DNA of 64,000 nucleotides from Prionace glauca (GCA_037974335.1 CM075760.1:21861291-21925290); one strand, 5' to 3'. Positions 22,813-33,478 are shown, counted from the stretch's first letter. Numbers and translations are program-made. Notes: generated from the sequence alone by a model not told the origin.

Positions 22813-23734
22813 ATGAAAAATGAATAAAAAGCTGCCTCCATTACTTCCCTTCCTCCCATGAGCCCATTCTTGACCCCAGTGTTTTTGTTCCCCTCCTGCC
22901 CATCTCTCATTACCACTTCCAAAATCCCTGTCGTCTCCCAAATCTCCGCCCATATGTCCTGAAATTCCCTGTGTGAATCCCTCTGTATTAAACCAGCTCT
23001 TACCAACTCTCAAATTACTGTGTGACTAAGACTGAGGTAAGTTTTCTGTCACTGTCCTTCTCAGCCAATCTGCAGTTATTGACACCATTGACCAAACCAT
23101 CTTCCTCCAGTGCCTGTCCATTGTTGTCCAGCTGGGTGGGACTGCACACTTTGGATTAATTTCTTTTCTGATTGTAGTCAGAGAATCACCAGCAGCCATT
23201 GTGATTATTGCAGACAGAGACCAAAGTAAAATAGGAACAGAGACTGTGAGAGTGAATGGGATGGAGGTTCATAAACTGAGACAAAGAGAAACAGATTGAG
23301 ACAGAAAATGGGGTCAACATTGTTCCAAAGAGAAGAGATGAATTCTTTTCAAACCTTCGTGATCATTATAACTTACAATTTCTGTAAAATATCTTGAGTG
23401 AATGTAACAAGGTCTGGAAATGAGATTCTGAAGCTCCCTCCCTAACTGTCCAGATTAAAGGTGTTTGTTAAGATCTGCCTCTCCAAACAAGGTTTTGGCC
23501 ATCCATCCTAATATTTTGCTCTGTGACCCAGTAATTCTATCTCCAGATCTATCAGTAATGGACTTGCTGCATCTGGAACAAAACTGTTTTCATCACGAAG
23601 GCTCCGGTGTGATGTAATACTCTCTATGACATCATCTCAGCAGGACTGGATGACATCATCAGAGTCCATTGTTTCTGAATGATCCAATCAATAACAACAG
23701 GGGGATTAGCAGAGTAAATGCATGTGGTTATAGG
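22813..23734. other. No gene recognised
   Basis: Unassigned sequence without a supported frame. Two 'atgacatcatc'-like phrases lie near 23629 and 23650. Confidence 0.4.
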
Positions 23735-23825
23735 TTTAGGGGAGAAAGATGCTCTATCGCAGGGTCAATACATGCTGAATGGGTCAAATGGCCTCCTTCT
23801 GCACTGTAAAGACTCTATGATTAGT
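23735..23825 (+). mobile_element. SINE 3' fragment
   Basis: Tail 'atggcctccttctgcactgtaaagactctatgatt', same type as 60.37-60.69 kb. Confidence 0.6.
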
Positions 23826-24239
23826 GAATTACGGGCAACAACTTTTGAATAGAGGGGTTTCTGGGGCACAGAGCATTGTGGGAATTGTGACTGCCATTAG
23901 TCAGTGCCTGATCCTAAATGTTTCATTGTAAACTGAGGGCAAGACAGAAACCTGAGCCCTCAATTCCGTTTGTCACTCCACAAAGGCTGCCTGACATGCT
24001 GACTATTTCCAGGGTTTATTCTCTTTATTTCAGATTCAATCTGTACAGAGTTTTGTTTCTGTTTTATTGTTCTGAGATGAGAGACACAGGCTGTCTAGTT
24101 AGGAGCAGGTTTGAATCGGGCTGCATGTTGGATGCAGAACTCGTTCCTAGCCTCCTTTGTGGGTCTTTTTTATTGTTGCTTCAGTCTGAATTCTACTTAT
24201 AACCTGTCTCTGATTCTCTCTCAATCCCCTTTTTTCCCT

Positions 24240-24626
24240 GTTTCAACTCAATTTCATAGGAGACAATTTGATGTCAGGAAACTGTAAATAAATATCACAT
24301 CAGAATCTGACAGAGTCACTCAATTTATAGTAACTGAATTCTGAACATGGAAGGAAAAAGCACCGTTCACAGTGGAGAGAAGCCATACATGGGCTCTGAA
24401 TGTGGACAAGGTTCAGCCGATCGCCTGGCCTGTTGAAACATAAGTGCAATCACTCTATGAAAAAAGCTGCAGAAATGTGTGGACAGTGGGAAGGAGTTCA
24501 ATTACCCATCCGAGCTGGAAACTCGTTGGCGAGTTCACACTGGAGAGAGGCCATTCATCTGTTCCGAGTGTTGAAAGGGATTTAATATGTCATCCAGCCT
24601 GGTGGTACACCAGCGAGTTCACAGTG
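24240..24626 (+). pseudogene. C2H2 zinc-finger pseudogene E, truncated at a fusion point
   Basis: The family pre-ATG block ('aaactgtaaataaatatcac') leads to an ATG at 24347. Four finger units follow with frameshifts and stops: GEKPYMGSECGQG, a decayed second, a third lacking Cys, and [12 protein letters not shown]-stop. It ends at HQRVHSD, where sequence homologous to the immunoglobulin CH1 exon begins. Confidence 0.75.
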
Positions 24627-24895
24627 ACGGGTAAGTCTTAAACCCACTGATGAGCTGCCCATCTTTCTTCCAGGTGAGACTGGTGATTTCAGGAGAGTAA
24701 TCCATCGCCAAACAGCCGTAGATGATGGAACCATTGGAGTTGTGTTACTGACAGGAGGAGACCAGGCTGTAGAGAGTGGGCGGAGACGGTGTCGCTGGGA
24801 AAGAATAACCAATTGAACAAGTTAAACTCTTAATTGTGTTTATTAATTAGTCAAATATGTTTATCCAAACATGTTTCTATATTAGATTTTATTCT
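24624..24895 (-). pseudogene. Partial IgM CH1 exon with 5' intron, pseudogene
   Basis: The minus strand from 24795 reads [15 protein letters not shown], a TAA stop, then [24 protein letters not shown] and GFKTYP, closely matching the first 57 or so residues of the CH1 exon at 54935-55234. The acceptor 'tttcccag' is preserved, and about 100 bp of upstream intron (24796-24895) also matches 55235-55335. The exon is cut after GFKTYP at about 24626, losing the second half with its Cys. Internal stop plus truncation: non-functional. Confidence 0.9.
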
Positions 24896-24914
24896 TGGGG
24901 CTAATATACATGAG

Positions 24915-25323
24915 ATATGAACATAAGAACACAAGAAATAGGAGCAGGAGTAGGCCATCTGGCCCTTCGAGCCTGCCCCGCCATTCAATAAGATCATGGC
25001 TGATCTGTCGTGACTCAGCTCCACCTTCCCGCCCTCTCCCCATAACCCTTAATCCCTTCTCTTATCAAAAACCCATCAACCCGTTTCTTAAAAATATTTA
25101 GCGAGGCAGCCTCCACCACTTCAACGGGCAGAGAATTCCAGAGATTCACCACCCTTTGAGTGAAGAAGTTCCTCCTCAACTCTGTTCTAAACCGCCCCCC
25201 CTTTATCTTGAGGCTGTGCCCCCTAGTCCTACTGTCTTTTTTGAGCGGGAAGAGTCTCTCCACCTCTATCCTATCCATCCCATTCATCATCTTATACGTC
25301 TCAATGAGATCTCCCCTCATTCT
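24915..25323 (-). mobile_element. CR1-like LINE, family A, 3' end
   Basis: The reverse complement encodes RRMRGDLIETYKMMNGMDRI to the end of ORF2 without a stop, then the tail ending 'ctcctatttcttgtgttctt' at 24917-24945. Its 5' truncation abuts the promoter-like block at 25.33 kb. Confidence 0.9.
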
Positions 25324-25324
25324 G

Positions 25325-25480
25325 GGGAGGGGCTGATGGTGACGTCACTGCAATATGGCGGCTGGCCCCGCCTCTCTACAGGACCCGGATGTTCCGCCAA
25401 CAAGCAGCGGCCGGGCCGGAGTGGGCAAGAGGTGACACTGGGCGGAGCAGCGCCCTGACGTGTTACAACAACCCCCGGTG
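25325..25480 (+). promoter_or_regulatory. Orphan CRE/YY1 promoter-like block
   Basis: A perfect CRE palindrome (tgacgtca, 25340-25347) lies 5 bp before a YY1-type site (aatatggcggc, 25352-25362) and a GC box (ccccgcctc, 25366-25374), then 'tctctacag' and CpG-rich sequence to 25480. No coding exon was recognised on either side. Confidence 0.5.
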
Positions 25481-25904
25481 GTCAGGAAGGGAAATAGCAG
25501 CAGCGCAGTCTCTGCCCAAAGGCTTCCCCAGTTCAGCTGCTCAGAGACACTGGGAACCTCTTCAACTGGAAACTTCAGCTTCTCACATTCACCCCCTGTG
25601 TTCAGTCATTGTTTAATAGACAACCTCTGTAGGGAAATCAGAAACAACTTGTTCGCTTAAAGATGGTGGGAATCTGGGCCATTCTGCTCAAAAAGCTCTG
25701 CTCGCCCTGAAATTTCAATTGAAATATTCAAGATGAGAATTTATAGATACAAGTCATGTTGTATGTGGAACGCTCATGATGCCACAATAAGATCAGTACA
25801 GACATCTCACAGGGTTATGTGACTGGAGGAGATGTCAGAGATGGAGTGGTTAAATATAGAGCTACAGGGTCTGAAGCTCAGTTTTGGGGAAAGAAAAACG
25901 GCAG
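25481..25904. other. No gene recognised
   Basis: Downstream of the promoter-like block. Frames are short and overlap in two registers without recognisable motifs. Confidence 0.35.
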
Positions 25905-26215
25905 TACAAAGAACAAAGAAAATTACAGCACAGGAACATGCCCTTCGGCCCTTCAAACCTTCACTGACGATGCTGCACGACTTAACTAAAACCCCCTATC
26001 CTTCCGGGACCATATCCCTCTATTCCCATCCTATTCATGTACTTGTCAACTGACTTAAAAGCCACAACACCATCCGCTTCTACTATGTCTCCCCGGCAGC
26101 GAGTTCCAGGAACCCACTACTCTCTATGCAAACAATCTGCCATGTCCATCTCCTTTAAACCTTGCCCCTCGCACCTTAAAGCATGCCTTCATCGGCCGGA
26201 CCATATTGTTCCTGA
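25905..26215 (-). mobile_element. LINE 3' end fragment (family C type)
   Basis: The reverse complement carries the degraded C-terminus and a tail 'gttcctgtgctgtaattttctttg' ending at 25912. Confidence 0.65.
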
Positions 26216-26216
26216 A

Positions 26217-26545
26217 CATTATCTGAATCTCGATGTTACACCCATAGTATCTTCGCTCTGGCCTCGGCCTCAAATGCTTTGTGTCAAATAAGAAGTTATT
26301 AATTTGTTTGATGCATTGCCAGGAAAGAAACTTTCCTATTTTGACACCTGCACATATCAGCAAGTCATCCAGTCTACAAGACAATTTAATAAGTTTTGGT
26401 GCAGACTAACATAGTTAATCACCATCTGAAACATACTAGGGTGAGGGAAGTCTGTATGATTCCAGTTTGGTGCTGAATATTATCAGAATCTCTATGTTAC
26501 ACTCATATTATCTTTGCTCTGACCTCAGCTTGAAATGCTTTCTCC
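26217..26545 (+). repeat. Diverged direct repeat pair, about 65 bp
   Basis: 26217-26280 and 26478-26541 are the same sequence at roughly 85% identity by eye ('ttatctgaatctcgatgtta' versus 'ttatcagaatctctatgtta'). Confidence 0.6.
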
Positions 26546-26859
26546 AAAATCAGAAATGCTGAATTTTATGAAGAAATTGACAAAATTGTGTAAATTCTCT
26601 AAGACATGTTTAATGTTGTCCAAAATGTATTTGTGGTTAGCATTTATTTAATATCCTAATCTTATTAAATGACTTTTTTCCCAGAAAAAAATAACTTAAA
26701 ATAGTCGGTTGCTGTTCATTAGCAATCTCCTAACATTACTTTCTCCAGAGAAGCTGCAAATATGCTTGCCAACATTTGTCTGAATAAGTATAAAGATATT
26801 AAATAACTTATTCATCGAAAGTAACAAGGAATTTATGAACACCTTTTAAAGGTTTGTGC

Positions 26860-26932
26860 TGAGCCAACCAGGAGTCGAACCTGGAATCTTCTGATCCGTA
26901 GTCTGACGCGTTTTCCATTGCGCCACCGGCCC
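26860..26932 (-). tRNA. tRNA-Arg (ACG)
   Basis: The reverse complement gives a 73-nt cloverleaf: acceptor GGGCCGG/TTGGCTC (with G-T pairs), D arm TGGCGCAATGGAAAAC, anticodon loop CTACGGA with anticodon ACG, and T loop TTCGACT. Intact A and B boxes. One A-A mismatch in the anticodon stem and two wobble pairs near the acceptor base suggest a slightly worn but plausible gene. Confidence 0.85.
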
Positions 26933-27202
26933 ACATGTGATCATTAGGATAGTTGTTACATATTAGCTCGATGTTTCGAAAGTTTGAGGCACAAGAACTG
27001 TCAGAAAGTATGCTTTTACTTGTGAGGAAAAGGTCCATTATTGAGATTGTCTTTATTCATTCCCTATCATCCCTAATTGCCCTTGAATTGAGTAACAGCA
27101 GCTGAACGGGCTGGCAAATTCTCCTCTCGATTAGGACTTGGTGATAAATTTAAATGAAACGTCCTTCAGCCAATCCATCATCTGTATTTGCAAATTAAAA
27201 CA

Positions 27203-27274
27203 AGGCTCCGCCGAGATTTGAACTCAGATCGCTGGATTTAAACTCCAGAGTGCTCACCATTACACCACAGAGTG
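27203..27274 (-). tRNA. tRNA-Gln-like gene with anticodon TTA
   Basis: The reverse complement aligns with vertebrate tRNA-Gln through the D arm, anticodon stem CTGGA/TCCAG, variable loop and T arm (TTCAAAT). The anticodon loop reads GTTTAAA instead of CTTTGAA, giving anticodon TTA, which pairs with the UAA stop codon. The two outermost acceptor pairs (C-C, A-C) are mismatched, so it is probably a pseudogene. Confidence 0.75.
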
Positions 27275-27289
27275 ACAATCTGAAAATCG

Positions 27290-27395
27290 TGGTCAATACT
27301 TGTGCCAATTTGAACAGCAAGGAGAAATATCAGTCCCGTTGCACAATTCATATTTACATTACCCTTGCTGGTTCCTCCTGTAAAAATGAGTAGGC
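27290..27395 (-). repeat. tRNA-flanking repeat, copy 1
   Basis: The reverse complement ('ttacaggaggaaccagcaag' onward, over about 100 bp) resembles 30958-31060, the flank of tRNA-Glu(CTC). Confidence 0.5.
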
Positions 27396-27653
27396 TCCCT
27401 TCCACTGCATTAAATTTCACTGTAACTGACCACATTCAAATACCAATGTTTGCATCGAACTGACATAAACCTTACTGCAGTAAATCCACTGAACATCATC
27501 AGCTTATCACAGCTCTGCTTTCATCACACTGGAAGCCAATGTGAAAATATAAACAATTTCAAATCTTAACAGACAGGAAGGAGTGTGTGAGTGCGGACAA
27601 CTGGCGCTGTGCACATTCCTGCAACCAGTATCTGGGAGAATCAGGCAGATGGG

Positions 27654-27722
27654 ATCCTGGTGGTCTCGTGGTTAGGATTCATTGCTTTCAGATGTCGCAG
27701 ACTGGCCTCGATATGTGAAGCT
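27654..27722 (+). pseudogene. tRNA-Glu-like pseudogene (TTC)
   Basis: The 5' half (cctggtggtctcgtggttag) matches tRNA-Glu including the A box and a loop with TTC. The anticodon stem, T arm and acceptor 3' strand are ruined. Confidence 0.6.
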
Positions 27723-27865
27723 TTAATGCATTTTTTAACGTAAGAGTAAAAAGCTTTGGGGTTTTCCTTTATCCAACTTGGCAAGGACTTCTCATGCCTC
27801 CTACTATCTCTCCTAAGCCCTATTTTTAACTCATTCCGAGCTAACTTGTAACCCTATACAGGTGT
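27723..27865 (-). mobile_element. LINE-like fragment
   Basis: A phrase of the 'aagctttggggttttccttta' type, known from shark LINE ORF2 copies, on the minus strand. Short and diverged. Confidence 0.35.
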
Positions 27866-28316
27866 TATCAAGTGTTGAAAGTGGAAGTTTGGCCTGGTGT
27901 CGCACTGGGTAGCAGCTTTGAAGAAATGTAGCAACTTAAAGCTTTTGCAGAATGGCATGATGCATATTGTCGTGATATGAGTTGAGTGTAAGAAATAGTG
28001 TGCAAATAATTTGAACAAGTTTTAAGCGTGTTTAGACTGATGTGGTGAAAGCAGAGGCATATTTGGGAGAATGAGGCTGTGTGAGAGGGGGACTGTTGCA
28101 GAGTGTTTGTGTTTTGGAGGAAGGTTGATAGTTTGAGATGCGGTTGTGAATGAAAGGAAGGTGTTAACAGCATGAGAGGCATGTGCGATGTTGCGTGTGA
28201 GATTTGAGTGAGAGCATTTGTGGGCATTTGGGGAATGAAAGGATAAAGTAAGAAAATTACAATGCTGCTGAGTGTGAAGGAAGAGAGAGCATGTGGGGGT
28301 AGCACTAGTAAGAGCA

Positions 28317-28387
28317 GCATTTGTGGTTCAGTGGTAGAATTCTCACCTGCCACGCGGGAGGCCCGGGTTCGATTCCCGGCCAATGCA
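28317..28387 (+). tRNA. tRNA-Gly (GCC)
   Basis: The 71-nt gene differs from the vertebrate tRNA-Gly(GCC) consensus at about two positions. Anticodon GCC is at 28349-28351, the B box is ggttcgattcc, and acceptor GCATTTG/CCAATGC has one T-C mismatch. Probably functional. Confidence 0.92.
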
Positions 28388-28820
28388 AAGCTTCTTCTTT
28401 CTCCGTTCACTCTGTATGTTGAAGCGAGTCTCCTATCAGAATTGGGGGGAAATATTAAGTCTTGGAACTGAATCCTGAAGAGAAATAGATCACAATATTC
28501 GGAAGGAGGTGCAGTTGTGAATGGTGTTATTGATGATTGAGTGGCAAGTGTTGGATCTTTGGGCTCCGGGTGGTCAGTTCCCTTCCCACCCGTTGAATTC
28601 CTGCCTGTGATAAGAAACATGGATTTATTTTACCTGCCCTTTCATAGGAATAAGGAATAACCAACACACTACAGCAGTGCTGCAGGATCAACGGAACTAA
28701 AGAGACTTGTATAGAATTGTAAACAGTGCGGTCATGCTGCAGTTCTGGAACAGGTTTTCAGAAATAGAATTGTGGTCATTGACACACTAGTTTAGAATAT
28801 ATTTAACTGCTGCTGTCTCA

Positions 28821-28841
28821 GTCTCTGTGGCGCAATTGGTC

Positions 28842-28877
<36 letters not shown>

Positions 28878-28894
28878 GAGACCATCCAGGGACG
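28821..28894 (+). tRNA. tRNA-Asn (GTT)
   Basis: The 74-nt gene has acceptor GTCTCTG/CAGGGAC, anticodon loop CTGTTAA (GTT) on a perfect TTCGG/CCGAA stem, and T arm GGTGG/CCATC with one G-T pair. Probably functional. Confidence 0.93.
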
Positions 28895-29147
28895 GATTTT
28901 TGCTATTTTTCTCACTATCAGCATTCACGGGCAAACAATTGCCTGCATCAACTCATTGAAAAGTCTGGAACTACGAGAGAGAGTTTGGCAGTGTACAAGC
29001 TGAGACATTGTATATACCTCTGATTCTGTGTGTATCTTTCGAGTTACCGGGATCTCTATATGTCTGCGTCTGAATCTAGTGTGCCCCTGCATCTACATGT
29101 GTCCCTGAATCTGTGTATGCCCCCCTGTATCTCTGTAGGCTCCAATA

Positions 29148-29202
29148 CCTGTGTGTGTGTGTGTGTATGTGTGTGTGTGTATGTGTGTGTGTATCCCTGT
29201 AA
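29148..29202 (+). repeat. (TG)n microsatellite
   Basis: Interrupted TG run of about 55 bp. Confidence 0.95.
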
Positions 29203-30285
29203 ATGTCTGATTCTTTGTGCCTTTTTTAAGACTAAACCGTGAAAATGTCTGACAAACGAATTGCAGAGGGCAGCAATGTTTACCCAGAAAGATTCTGAAT
29301 TTGATTTACGTCTGATAACTGCATCGAATGTACAATTTGAAGTTTCAAATAATCCCAAATTCAATCTCCAGACATTATCACCCAATGGGAAATGAAGAAC
29401 ACGGTTTATCTGCGGTGCCTGGTTATAAAAAGGGCGAATGCGCCAGCCGAGATCCTTCTACAAACTCCAATCTCGGACAATATCGTTCAATATTCATATT
29501 TCAGTAACCGGTTCGCAGACTCACAAGCCCCAGCGCCTGCAGTTTCTGTGGGCGGCCAGCAGATGGTGGTGTTGTATCATTTTAATCACAAGACCGTGCA
29601 GCAGGTTTGAGGAAAATTTATTTCCCTGTTTCCATAGAAAGGGAACAATTAGTAAAGCAATAGCATTAATATCTCTGTCAGTAAAATTCACAGGGAAATC
29701 TGGCCAAAGGATAATGAATTTAATACTTGCATTCATATTTACCTTCCGGCTAGTGAACATGTCGATTACCAGCTAATTATTGTATAACCTTACATTTTAG
29801 TGATTTAAAGATGTGTCTATTTTCTCATACAGACATTATCAAATAATATTTCATTATAATTGGACACATGTCTCTTTTTCGCTGGATTTTCCATTCCTCG
29901 GTGCTCATTTTTTTTTCTTTACTGAGTCCGTTTAGAAATCCAGCCGAACGCTGCCTCTGTAATATGTTTTGTGTATATTTAAAATGTAGTTGCTTATTAT
30001 AATTTCTGACTTCAGCACGATTCTAGCCCTACTCTGATCTATAACACACACTGTAAATTGCATGAGAGTCTCAAAATGACTAACTGTGCACTGATTTGTG
30101 TTATTAGCTCATTATACCAATCTCACTGACGAAAGCTGACACGGAATTTTATTAAGTGTAATCGCAGACAATCCAATTTTCTATCCGAGCTGCAATCTGA
30201 CTCTTAATGTAACTCAATGGGATTTTGGGGCAAGTATTTCATGGACATTATCATCTCAGTATCCATCACAATTTCCCATGCCCTC
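29203..30285. other. No gene recognised
   Basis: Unassigned sequence between tRNA genes. The frames at 29.4-29.8 kb overlap on both strands and show no motif. Confidence 0.35.
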
Positions 30286-30422
30286 CGCACCCCTCCCCCC
30301 CGGCGCCCCCAGCGCCTCCCTCCCCCCACCTCCATCCCCCACCAAATGCTACACCAGCCACCACCTTCCCCCCACCCCCCCCACCCCCCATCTCCCACCC
30401 CACGCCCCGGCCGCTTCCCAAC
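30286..30422 (+). repeat. C-rich low-complexity tract
   Basis: About 80% C on the plus strand, with many runs of four to nine C. The minus strand could form G-quadruplexes. Confidence 0.9.
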
Positions 30423-30957
30423 ACCATTTATTAATTTCGATTCCACGTCTTTAATTCACCATCATTAGTTTTAATAGTGACATTTATCAATGAGTTGGAG
30501 CGATGGAGGGTGAGAGGGGGGGCAAAGTACGCGGGGGTTCAGTGAGGTTTCAGAACTGGTGGAGTCACCAACTCCCACCCACTTTGACACGGTGCTACTC
30601 CATTCTGGAACGGGGTTGATGATAAACTGTCAGCTAAACAGAACATTATACTCACCGTGTAACCAGTTTCTGGAGGTGAATATATCTGAAAGCAAAGGAA
30701 GGGAATATCATTTGCTGCAGATGATAGAATGACTGTGTGACTATATCTGTAGTGACAGTGACCTGGGGTGAAGCAACGGAGACAGTAATGATGATCAATG
30801 AGATACAAATCTCAGATATCACAGCAGAACTGTGAAAAGCTCATGTTGTTCAGCAGATTTCCCACAAGAAGCGAGAGAAGAGGCAGAGGCTGCGAATGAT
30901 TTTTGAGTGTGGTGAGCTGTAGTGAAATGTAGTGGAATAGAATGTATTATTATTCAT

Positions 30958-31060
30958 TTTGACAGGAGGAAGCAGCAAGGGGAATGAAATTATAAATTGC
31001 CGGGATTGGGCCAATGGGTTTATTTTGTTTCTCCAGCTAGTTCAAACTGACACAATGATC
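30958..31060 (+). repeat. tRNA-flanking repeat, copy 2
   Basis: Related to 27290-27395 (shared phrases 'caggagga..cagcaagg' and 'tttctcc..agttcaaa..gacaca'). Confidence 0.5.
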
Positions 31061-31134
31061 GCTCCTGTTTTCCATCGGGAAGGAATTTCAGACCCTGCTA
31101 AATCTTGTGCTGGTCGGCAGCAACAAAACCTACA

Positions 31135-31206
31135 TTCCCTGACCGGGAATCGAACCCGGGCCGCGGCGGTGAGAGCGCCGAATCCTAACCACTAGACCAC
31201 CAGGGA
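31135..31206 (-). tRNA. tRNA-Glu (CTC)
   Basis: The 72-nt reverse complement equals the vertebrate tRNA-Glu(CTC) consensus at essentially every position: acceptor TCCCTGG/TCAGGGA, anticodon CTC, and T loop TTCGATT. Probably functional. Confidence 0.95.
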
Positions 31207-31429
31207 AGGTGCGAGCAGCAACTTTAATCTGACCGGTACATTGCAGCGTTTTTCAAATGCTCAAGAAAGGTTTGTCGAGGAAAAAGAAACTAATGTTTTG
31301 ATAGAACAGGAATGACTCGTTCAGCCAACAGCAAATTACAGCAGATGCTGAAACTTAAAAGAACAACTTAAAATGCTGGAAAATCTCACCAGGCATGACG
31401 GCTTCTCTGGAGAGAGAATGTAAGACAAT

Positions 31430-31515
31430 GTAATTGAGTCTAAACTGCCCTCTGAAATGGCCCAACAACGTAGTTAGTTCAGTGGGAAATAGGGATGGAC
31501 AGCAAATGCTGACAA
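31430..31515 (+). mobile_element. SINE 3' fragment
   Basis: 'ctgccctctgaaatggccca' to 'agggatggacagcaaatgctgac', the end of the SINE seen at 22.4 kb. Confidence 0.6.
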
Positions 31516-31654
31516 TGAAATCTTTATTGTGGTAGCAGTATTTTGTGACATAATTAATAATTTTCATTTTGTTTCATTTCATGTCAGACAGGGTGACATA
31601 TTTGGGGCACTTATTATTTAAAACCTCAGCCCTTTAACTATTTAGAAAATTATG

Positions 31655-32233
31655 GTTAATAAGAGCATAAGAACATAAGAAATAGGAGCAGGAGTAGGCC
31701 ATCTGGCCCTTCGAGCCTGCCCCGCCATTCAATAAGATCATGGCTGATCTGTCGTGGCTCAGTTCCACCTTCCCGCCCTCTTCCCATAACCCTTAATCCC
31801 TTCTCTTATCAAAAACCCATCAACCCGCTTCTTAAAAATATTTTGCGAGGCAGCCTCCACCACTTCAACGGGCAGAGAATTCCAGAGATTCACCACCCTT
31901 TGAGTGAGGAAGTTCCTCCTCAACTCTGTTCTAAACCGCCTCCCCTTTATCTTGAGGCTGTGCCCCCTAGACCTACTGTCTTCTTTGAGCGGGAAGAGTC
32001 TCTCCACCTCTGTCCTATCCATCCCATTAATCACCTTATACGTCTCAATGAGATCTCCCCTCATTCTTCTAAACTCCAACGAGTACAAGCCTAGTTTATT
32101 CAGCCTCTCCTCACAGCTCAACCCCCTCAACTCCGGTATCAGCCTAGTAAACCTCCTCTGCACTCCCTCCAAGGCCAAAATATCCTTGCGTAAGTACGGC
32201 GCCCAAAACTGCACACAGTACTCCAGCTGTTCA
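31655..32233 (-). mobile_element. CR1-like LINE, family A, 3' end
   Basis: The reverse complement has an open frame from [20 protein letters not shown] to RVVNLWNSLPVE and the ORF2 end, then a tail to 'aagaacataagaaatagg' in the plus sense at 31668. A young, 5'-truncated copy. Confidence 0.92.
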
Positions 32234-32766
32234 GTCAGAGAAAAGTGATCCACTGTGATCCAAAGGAAGGAATTGTAGTTGCTGCAAATCCCACCTCAAA
32301 ACGGAAAATGCTGGAAGATTCATCAGTTTCAACAGTTTCTGTGGAGGGAAAGAGAGGGAATGATACAGGTTGCTGACCTTTGACCCTAACTGGAAGAAAT
32401 TGATGATTTAATGGTTTACAGACAAGTACAGAGTCAAGGAAAATAGGGAGGGAGAGGAGGAAAGTACTAATAGTCTTTTTATAGGATGGAAGGCTGAAGT
32501 GATTGAATTACAATGGAGATGATTGTTGTTTGCTCTGACACAATCTCTCAGATCTGGGTTCAAATCTCATAATAAATGGGAACAAAACCTCTCGCTGAGT
32601 TCAGAGCTAAAGGCACCGCCTTCCAGTTATCTGGAGGCAGTTTTCATTCACAACTGTGAGATGAGCAACAGAGAAAGGAGAGAGGAACTCAGATTGAGCC
32701 GTGACACTTCTGAGGAACGGAGATCTGGAATTCACCTCGGAATGAGTCAAAGTCTGAAAAGAATGA
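32234..32766. other. No gene recognised
   Basis: Unassigned. No open frame with motifs. Confidence 0.35.
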
Positions 32767-32839
32767 CGCCTAACGCGGGGCTCGAACCCACGACCCTGAG
32801 ATTAAGAGTCTCATGCTCTACCGACTGAGCTAGCCGGAC
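32767..32839 (-). tRNA. tRNA-Lys (CTT)
   Basis: The 73-nt reverse complement has D arm TAGCTCAGTCGGTAGAGC, anticodon loop CTCTTAA (CTT) on a TGAGA/TCTCA stem, and T arm GTGGG TTCGAGC CCCGC. The acceptor GTCCGGC/GTTAGGC has one C-A mismatch and G-T pairs. Probably functional or mildly worn. Confidence 0.9.
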
Positions 32840-33029
32840 ACAGGTATAGTAGTGCTTTCTTTAATCTAAAATGCATGGAGAAACTATGGCTTTTCCATCT
32901 GATGTCTCAGTTTATTCAGATTTCAACGTTCACAATGAATCCGCCGACAGAATCCCCAAAGTTTCTATCCATCCCTCTCAGTCATCAATTACATCATTCA
33001 CATCTTTCAATTCTGAGCTTCACCTCCCC

Positions 33030-33478
33030 CAAACAGAGTGTGAGAGGGAGACACTGGGACAGACAGACAGCACCTTGAGAAGAGTGTGAAAGGGGAGAAA
33101 CTGGGACACTGAGACAGACAGTCAGTACCTTGAGGAGAGTGTGAGGGGGGACAGTGGGACACTGGGACAGTGAGTCAGCACCTTCTGGAGAGTGTGAGAG
33201 GGGGGATACTGGGACAGAGAATCAACACCTTGTGGTGAGTGTGAGAGGGGGGAAACTGGGACACTGAGATAGACAGTGAGCACCTTGTGGAGAGTGTGAG
33301 AAGGAAACACTTGGGACACCGGGACAAAGAGTCAACACCTTGAGGAGAGTGTGAGAGGGGGGAAACTGGGACACTGGGATTGACAGTGAGCACCTTGTGG
33401 AGAGTGTGAGAAGGAAACACTGGGACACCGGGACAAAGAGTCAACACCTTGAGGAGAGTGTGACAGGGGCACAAAGAG
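33030..33478 (+). repeat. Minisatellite, unit about 55-62 bp
   Basis: About seven and a half copies of a unit with the core 'caccttgaggagagtgtgag' plus 'ggggaaactgggacactg' and 'agacagtcag'. Frames open on both strands here are by-products of the repeat. Confidence 0.92.

Noticed and set aside
27868-28620. 250-residue minus-strand frame across the tRNA-Gly gene
   Set aside because: It runs through a functional tRNA gene in antisense and has no protein motif.
33122-33474. Repetitive Leu/Ser/Pro frames on the minus strand
   Set aside because: Readings of the minisatellite.
33030-33478. CRISPR-like regular spacing
   Set aside because: The whole unit is repeated with no unique spacers, and the genome is vertebrate. 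It is a minisatellite.
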